Part shown: piece by piece, positions 20,283 through 24,429 of the stretch
Layout of the letters: each line of letters opens with the position of its first letter
Position numbering within the stretch: position 1 is the stretch's first letter
Source of the DNA: JAYPUG01 sp038117265
GTDB taxonomy: Bacteria; Pseudomonadota; Alphaproteobacteria; UBA6615
Direction: 5' to 3'
NCBI GenBank assembly: GCA_038117265.1
Contig: JAYOFO010000040.1
Location: 1-24,429, forward strand
DNA length: 24,429 nt
Notes under the pieces: generated by a model
Database searches by the model: none
What the model was told of the DNA's origin: nothing
The model's input: the letters and a program-made list of their open reading frames with translations, nothing else
Program-made: the position numbers and the translations under genes

Positions 20283-21167
20283 GTGGCGCTTCGCGAGATC
20301 AACGGCGTCCGCCTGTGGGTGGAGGAGCATGGCGACGGCCCGCCCCTGGTCTTCGTCCACGAGTTCGGCGGCGACCATCGCTCCTGGCGCACCCAGGTCG
20401 ACCATTTCCGGTCGCGGTTCCGCTGCGTGACCTACGGCGCGCGCGGCTATCCGCCCTCCGACGTTCCCGACGACGAGAACGCCTACGGCCAGGACATCGC
20501 CACCGCCGACCTGCTCGGCCTGCTCGACGCGCTGGAGATCGAGCGCGCCCACCTGGTCGGGCTCAGCATGGGCGCCTACACCTGCCTGCGCTTCGTGATG
20601 GCGCACCCCGAGCGCACACAGACCGTGGTGGCCGCGAGCGGCGGCTCGGGCTCGTACCCGCCCGGCCGCGAGGCCTTCCTCGTCGAGACCCGCGCCCTGG
20701 CCGACACCATGCTGGCGCAGGGCAACATGGACTTTCCCGGTTTCGCGTCCAGCGCCACGCGCATCCAGCTCAAGCTCAAGAACCCCGACGGGTGGCAGGA
20801 GTTCGCCGATCACTTCGCCGAGCATTCCGCCAAGGGGTCGGCCTATACGCTTCGGCGCGTGCAGGCCGGGCGGCCCTCGCTGTACGATTTCGCCGACGAA
20901 CTCGCCGCGGTGTCGACGCCGGTCCTGCTGATGATCGGCGACGAGGACGAGCCCTGCATCGACACCAACGTGTTCCTGAAGCGCACCATGCCGGCCGCCG
21001 GGCTGGTGACGTTTCCCAAGAGCGGACACCTCATCAACCTCGAGGACCCGGCCGCATTCAACGCGGCGGTCGACGGGCTCCACGAGGCCGTGGCACGCGG
21101 ACGCTGGCCCCGGCGCGATACCGCAACCACCGGCACGAGCGCCTATCTTTCGCAGGAGGATTCATGA
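20283..21167 (+). CDS. Alpha/beta hydrolase
   Basis: This is a 294-residue cytoplasmic alpha/beta-fold hydrolase. The triad is S95 in the nucleophile elbow GLSMG, an aspartate in IGDEDEP (D220 or D222) and H249 in SGHLINLE. The oxyanion region is VHEFGGDHRSW near 25-36, in place of the common HGxxG. Esterase, lactonase (3-oxoadipate enol-lactonase-like) or C-C hydrolase activities all occur in this family. The start is GTG 20283, 4 bp after the MetE-like stop, with GGAG 10 bp upstream. The last four bases form an ATGA overlap with the next gene, indicating translational coupling of the MetE-like, hydrolase and dehydrogenase genes. Confidence 0.87.
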   Translation: MALREINGVRLWVEEHGDGPPLVFVHEFGGDHRSWRTQVDHFRSRFRCVTYGARGYPPSDVPDDENAYGQDIATADLLGLLDALEIERAHLVGLSMGAYTCLRFVMAHPERTQTVVAASGGSGSYPPGREAFLVETRALADTMLAQGNMDFPGFASSATRIQLKLKNPDGWQEFADHFAEHSAKGSAYTLRRVQAGRPSLYDFADELAAVSTPVLLMIGDEDEPCIDTNVFLKRTMPAAGLVTFPKSGHLINLEDPAAFNAAVDGLHEAVARGRWPRRDTATTGTSAYLSQEDS

Positions 21168-22216
21168 GCGCCAAGGGCTACCTGGTCGCCGCCGACGCGC
21201 TGAAGGCGTTCACCAAGTCGATCCTCGTCGCCTCCGACGTGTCCGACGATCATGCCGAAATCTGGGCCGACATCCTGGTCTGGGCGAACCTGCGGGGCAT
21301 GGATTCCCACGGCGTGCTGCGGATTCCGCGTTACACCGCCTATATTGCCAACGGCAACATCTCGGCCCGGCCCGACATCAGGGTCGAGAAGCGGTCCGGT
21401 GCGATCGCCGTGATGGACGCCGATTGGGCACCGGGCCCCGTCGCCATGTCGATGGCGATGGACGAGGCGATCGCGCGGGCGCGCGAATGCCATCTCGGCT
21501 GGTGCATCGTGCGCAACATCACCCATGGCGGTGCCATCGGCTATTACGCGCTGCAGGCTGCGCGGGCGGGCTTTGCCGGCATCTCCATCACCGCCTCGCG
21601 GCCGATGATGGCCTATTACGGCGCGAAGGTGCCCGGCGCGTCGACCAACCCGATCGCGATCGCGGTTCCGGGCAACGAGCACCCGCCCCTCCTGCTCGAC
21701 ATGTCGACGGCAACGGCGTCGATGGGAAAGATCCTCGCCGCGCGCGACGCCGGTGCGCCGATCCCCGACGGCTGGGGGCTCGACGCCGCCGGCCAGCCGA
21801 CCAACGACGCCGAGGCCGCGGTCACCCTGATGCCGCTGGGCGGCGCCAAGGGTTCGGGCCTGTCGACGATGATCGAATGCCTGGTCAGCCTGTTCGCGTC
21901 CAACCCGCTGGTCGAGCCCAACATCCGTCCCGACGCGAACCCGACCGGGTACCGCCAGAACGGGATGGTCGCGGCGATCGACATCTCCGCCTTCACCGAC
22001 TTCGACACCTACCGCGACGAGATCGACCGGCTGGCCGCCGGCCTGAAGGCGCTGCCGCGGGCCGACGGGGTGGACGAGATCTACGCGCCGGGCGAGCGCG
22101 GCGACGCCATCCTGCAGGAGCGCGCGAGGAACGGAATCCCTCTGCCGCCGGGCACCTGGGACCGGCTCAAGGCCGAGGCCGACAAGCTCGGCCTCGCCAT
22201 GCCCGAGACGCTCTGA
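21164..22216 (+). CDS. Malate/L-lactate dehydrogenase family oxidoreductase (Ldh2 type)
   Basis: This is a 350-residue NAD(P)-dependent dehydrogenase of the Ldh2/MDH2 family, which has its own non-Rossmann fold and oxidises L-2-hydroxyacids (malate, lactate, sulfolactate, ureidoglycolate, dehydrogluconate reductase relatives). The signature LRGMDSHGVLRIPRY is at 43-57 with catalytic H49. NITHGGAIGYYA near 121-132, PGASTNPIAIAVP, LDMSTATASMGKI and PLGGAKGSGLSTMIECL follow in family order. The ATG overlaps the hydrolase TGA and has AGGAGGA upstream. Being translationally coupled to a hydrolase and next to a TRAP importer, it probably oxidises the hydroxyacid released by that hydrolase (inference). 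The exact substrate is open. Confidence 0.9.
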   Translation: MSAKGYLVAADALKAFTKSILVASDVSDDHAEIWADILVWANLRGMDSHGVLRIPRYTAYIANGNISARPDIRVEKRSGAIAVMDADWAPGPVAMSMAMDEAIARARECHLGWCIVRNITHGGAIGYYALQAARAGFAGISITASRPMMAYYGAKVPGASTNPIAIAVPGNEHPPLLLDMSTATASMGKILAARDAGAPIPDGWGLDAAGQPTNDAEAAVTLMPLGGAKGSGLSTMIECLVSLFASNPLVEPNIRPDANPTGYRQNGMVAAIDISAFTDFDTYRDEIDRLAAGLKALPRADGVDEIYAPGERGDAILQERARNGIPLPPGTWDRLKAEADKLGLAMPETL

Positions 22217-22358
22217 AACCACCCCCGCGGCTCCCACCAAAGAGTCATATCCGGCCCGGCAGAGCCGTGATACTTGGGTTGCCGAGTAGTGTGTCCAAAC
22301 CACGGAAAAGTCCGGACAACCGGGCCCCACAGAGCAATCCATCGAGGGAGTGATCCAG

Positions 22359-23369
22359 ATGAAGACATTGATGATCGGAGCGGTCGCCGGCCTGGCGGCG
22401 GCCCTGTCGCTGGCGAGCGCGCCGGCCCATGCGAACTGCGATGCCGGCGAGACCGTCATCAAGTTCAGCCACGTCACCAACGCCGACAAGCACCCCAAGG
22501 GCATCGCCGCCTCGCTGCTCGAAAAGCGCGTGAACGAGGAGATGAACGGCAAGGCCTGCATGCAGGTGTTCGCGAACTCCAGCCTGTACAACGACAACAA
22601 GGTCCTGGAGGCGATGCTGCAGGGCGACGTGCAGATGGCCGCGCCGTCGCTGTCGAAGTTCGAGACCTTCACCAAGAAGTTCCGCCTGTTCGACCTGCCC
22701 TTCGTGTTCGAGGACATCGCCGCGGTCGACCGCTACCAGAACTCGCCCGACGGCGAGAAGCTGCTGCGCTCGATGGAGCGCAAGGGCCTGCTCGGCCTGG
22801 CCTTCTGGCACAACGGCATGAAGCAGATGTCGGCCAACAAGCCGCTCGTCTCGCCGAAGGACGCCAACGGCCTCAAGTTCCGCGTCCAGCCTTCCGAGGT
22901 GCTCGTCGCCCAGTTCGAGGCGCTCGGTGCCAACCCGCAGAAGATGGCCTTCAGCGAGGTCTACGGCGCGCTGCAGACCAAGGTCGTCGACGGCCAGGAA
23001 AACACCTGGTCGAACGTCTACGGCCAGAAGTTCTTCGAGGTGCAGGACGGCACCACCGAGACTAACCACGGCATCATCGACTATCTCGTTGTCGTCTCGA
23101 CCGAGTGGTACGAGGGCCTGCCAGCCGACGTGCGCGACCAGTTCACCAAGATCCTCAAGGAGGTCACCGAGACGCGGAACGCGGAGTCGACGGCGGTGAA
23201 CGAGCGCGCCAAGCAGCTGATCATCGATGCCGGCGGCACGATCCGCAAGCTGACCCCGGCCCAGCGCCAGGAGTGGATCGACGCCATGAAGCCGGTCTGG
23301 GAGAAGTTCCAGGACGAGATCGGCGCCGACACGATCAAGTCCGCGGTGTCCTACAACAAGAGCAGCTAG
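22359..23369 (+). CDS. dctP: TRAP transporter substrate-binding protein, DctP family
   Basis: This is a 336-residue periplasmic binding protein for a TRAP importer. The signal peptide is residues 1-25 (hydrophobic, ending APAHA). The mature protein begins NCDAGETVIKFSHVTN and carries the DctP features GLKFRVQPSEVLVAQFEALGA, with R175 as the likely carboxylate-binding arginine, and the VDGQENTWSNVY strand near 210-221. This is the C4-dicarboxylate branch, but members also bind lactate, sialic-acid-like and aromatic acids. ATG 22359 is chosen because GAGGGAG lies 8 bp upstream; a GTG at 22350 would place the ribosome site inside the gene. The 142-bp gap after the Ldh2-type gene holds no clear promoter, so read-through from upstream is possible. 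Confidence 0.93.
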   Translation: MKTLMIGAVAGLAAALSLASAPAHANCDAGETVIKFSHVTNADKHPKGIAASLLEKRVNEEMNGKACMQVFANSSLYNDNKVLEAMLQGDVQMAAPSLSKFETFTKKFRLFDLPFVFEDIAAVDRYQNSPDGEKLLRSMERKGLLGLAFWHNGMKQMSANKPLVSPKDANGLKFRVQPSEVLVAQFEALGANPQKMAFSEVYGALQTKVVDGQENTWSNVYGQKFFEVQDGTTETNHGIIDYLVVVSTEWYEGLPADVRDQFTKILKEVTETRNAESTAVNERAKQLIIDAGGTIRKLTPAQRQEWIDAMKPVWEKFQDEIGADTIKSAVSYNKSS

Positions 23370-23378
23370 GACCGCGGG

Positions 23379-23401
23379 CCGGAAGGCGATAGCCTTTCCG
23401 G
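23379..23401 (+). terminator. First intercistronic hairpin between dctP and dctQ
   Basis: CCGGAAGGC and GCCTTTCCGG pair over 9 bp with one bulged T and a GATA loop, starting 10 bp past the dctP stop. No T-run follows. It would protect the dctP message 3' end or act as a partial terminator. Confidence 0.4.
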
Positions 23402-23415
23402 TGATACAATCGGAC

Positions 23416-23444
23416 CCGCCGGCCGGCCCCATGCCGGCCGGCGG
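23416..23444 (+). repeat. Perfect 11-bp stem hairpin between dctP and dctQ
   Basis: CCGCCGGCCGG (23416-23426) and CCGGCCGGCGG (23434-23444) are exact inverted arms with a 7-base loop. It lies 23 bp upstream of the dctQ ATG and just before the GAGGGGGG ribosome site. An all-GC stem of this kind is expected to be very stable, so it can lower dctQM expression relative to dctP or stop 3' decay. Confidence 0.6.
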
Positions 23445-23467
23445 AAACCGGTTCGAGGGGGGACGGC

Positions 23468-24094
23468 ATGGCGGCGCGCGGTCCCGGCGCGCTCGGGCGC
23501 TGGGTCAACGAGATCGAAGAGACGTTCATCGCGGTCGTCCTCGGCCTGATGACGCTCGTGACGTTCGCCAACGTCGTCGCCCGCTACGTCTTCAACGACA
23601 ACATCCTCTGGGCGCTCGAGGTCACGGTCTTCCTGTTCGCCTGGCTCGTGCTCGTCGGCGCGTCCTACTGCGTCAAGGTAACCGCCCATCTCGGCGTCGA
23701 CATGGCGGTCGCGCTGCTGCCGCCGGGTCCGCGCAAGGCGGTCGGGCTGCTAGCCGTGGCGGCCTGCATCGCGTTCAGCGTCCTGCTTCTGATCGGATCG
23801 TGGGACTATTGGTCGCCCTTCGTCGGCAAGCGCGCCTGGTACCAGGTCGACGACATCCACATGCCCGGCTTCCTGCAGTTCCTCGCGGATTGGCTCAACG
23901 AGGGCGAGCGTTACGACAAGCTGCCCCGCTTCATCCCCTATTTCGCCCTGCCGCTGGGCATCGCCCTCCTGACCTTCCGCTTCGTGCAGGCGGGATGGCA
24001 CATCCTCACCGGCCGCAAGATGCAGGTGATCGCGAGCCACGAGGCCGAGGACATGCTGGCCGAGGACGGCCGCATCCGCGCTGACGTCGACTGA
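23468..24094 (+). CDS. dctQ: TRAP transporter small permease subunit
   Basis: This is a 208-residue four-helix DctQ-type subunit that pairs with the large permease. The helices lie about 18-40, 48-70, 92-112 and 155-176. The N-terminal segment FANVVARYVFNDNILWALEVTVFLFAWLV is the family signature, and CVKVTAHLGVDM follows helix 2. A periplasmic or cytoplasmic loop of about 40 residues (115-153, rich in Trp, Tyr and Asp) between helices 3 and 4 makes it longer than minimal DctQ proteins (about 160-170). The ATG follows GAGGGGGG. It lies 98 bp downstream of dctP, separated by two hairpins, and 3 bp upstream of dctM. Confidence 0.9.
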   Translation: MAARGPGALGRWVNEIEETFIAVVLGLMTLVTFANVVARYVFNDNILWALEVTVFLFAWLVLVGASYCVKVTAHLGVDMAVALLPPGPRKAVGLLAVAACIAFSVLLLIGSWDYWSPFVGKRAWYQVDDIHMPGFLQFLADWLNEGERYDKLPRFIPYFALPLGIALLTFRFVQAGWHILTGRKMQVIASHEAEDMLAEDGRIRADVD

Positions 24095-24097
24095 GCC

Positions 24098-24429
24098 ATG
24101 GAAGCGGTCATCCTGTTCGTGATGGTGATCGGCCTGCTGCTGATCGGCGTGCCGATCGCGGTCGGCCTCGGCCTGTCGTCGGTCATATTCCTGCTCATCT
24201 ATTCCGACGCCTCGCTGGCCTCGATCGCCCAGACCCTGTTCAATGCTTTCTCCGGGCATTTCACCCTTCTGGCGATCCCGTTCTTCATCCTCGCCTCGGC
24301 CTTCATGTCGACGGGCGGCGTGGCGCAGCGGATCATCCGCTTCGCCATCGCGGCCGTCGGGCACTTCCCCGGCGGCCTCGCCATCGCCGGCGTGTTCGCC
24401 TGCATGCTGTTCGCCGCCCTGTCCGGCTC
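24098..24429 (+). CDS. dctM: TRAP transporter large permease subunit, N-terminal fragment (3' end outside window)
   Basis: This is the first 110 codons of the DctM large permease, which forms the sodium-driven transport path. The visible part has an N-terminal hydrophobic segment (about 3-35, VIGLLLIGVPIAVGLGLSSVIF), then the conserved FTLLAIPFFILASAFMSTGGVAQRII and the FPGGLAIAGVFACMLFAALSGS stretch, which is the DctM signature leading into the first substrate/cation loop. It is open to the end of the window with no frame disruption. The ATG is 3 bp after the dctQ stop, so dctQ and dctM are translated from one message. Confidence 0.92.
   Translation, partial: MEAVILFVMVIGLLLIGVPIAVGLGLSSVIFLLIYSDASLASIAQTLFNAFSGHFTLLAIPFFILASAFMSTGGVAQRIIRFAIAAVGHFPGGLAIAGVFACMLFAALSG

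Noticed and set aside
22217..22358. Promoter or operator upstream of dctP
   Set aside because: GATACT and a GTCCGGAC palindrome are present, but no convincing -35/-10 pair or conserved operator can be supported.

Overview
The window is about 24.4 kb of uniformly high-GC, densely coding DNA. The gene order dapF-mtaB-ftsY-septation protein, TRAP transport genes, a peptidase C93 protein, and many small soluble dehydrogenases and hydrolases point to an alphaproteobacterial chromosome, probably of the Rhodospirillales type. This is an inference from gene content and order; no rRNA or other marker gene is present. I see no insertion sequence, integrase, tRNA, rRNA, CRISPR array or phage gene.

Region 1 (1-6950) is housekeeping. 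It holds the 3' end of dapF, then mtaB and ftsY (joined by a 1-bp gap and an ATGA overlap), a YciB/IspA-type septation membrane protein, a convergent zinc-ribbon Nudix hydrolase, phosphoglycerate kinase on the minus strand with a recognisable promoter, a divergent class I methyltransferase, and a convergent exported cysteine protease-like protein (BTLCP/peptidase C93).

Region 2 (7066-15925) is accessory metabolism. A tandem pair of paralogous amidases lies divergent from a five-helix membrane protein and an SDR dehydrogenase. An Lrp/AsnC regulator is divergent from a PF04909 amidohydrolase, and a perfect 8-N5-8 inverted repeat sits between them. Next come a free-standing, single-chain (AceE/transketolase-like) thiamine-diphosphate enzyme preceded by its own 15-bp palindrome, and an EamA exporter.

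Region 3 (15918-24429) continues with a D-2-hydroxyacid dehydrogenase that overlaps the exporter gene, a divergent SDR, a small exported protein of unknown function with a PuuE-like polysaccharide deacetylase, and then a co-directional run. That run is a MetE-like zinc methyltransferase, an alpha/beta hydrolase, a malate/L-lactate-type (Ldh2) dehydrogenase, and a DctP-type TRAP transporter (dctP-dctQ-dctM, the last cut by the window end). It looks like an uptake-plus-catabolism unit for a small organic acid or an ester/amide/methylated derivative, but the substrate cannot be read from sequence. Two strong hairpins separate dctP from dctQ.

Several genes (the septation protein, the methyltransferase, the five-helix membrane protein) have a -10-like hexamer just upstream of the start codon and no Shine-Dalgarno sequence, which suggests leaderless or nearly leaderless transcripts. 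Convergent gene pairs are packed tightly, with stop codons overlapping or within 10 bp of each other at five junctions. No clearly undescribed defence or mobile system is visible. The most interesting items are the two unassigned palindromic operators, the MetE-like/TRAP cluster, the orphan E1-like enzyme and the tandem amidases beside a cyclic-amidase-like deacetylase.
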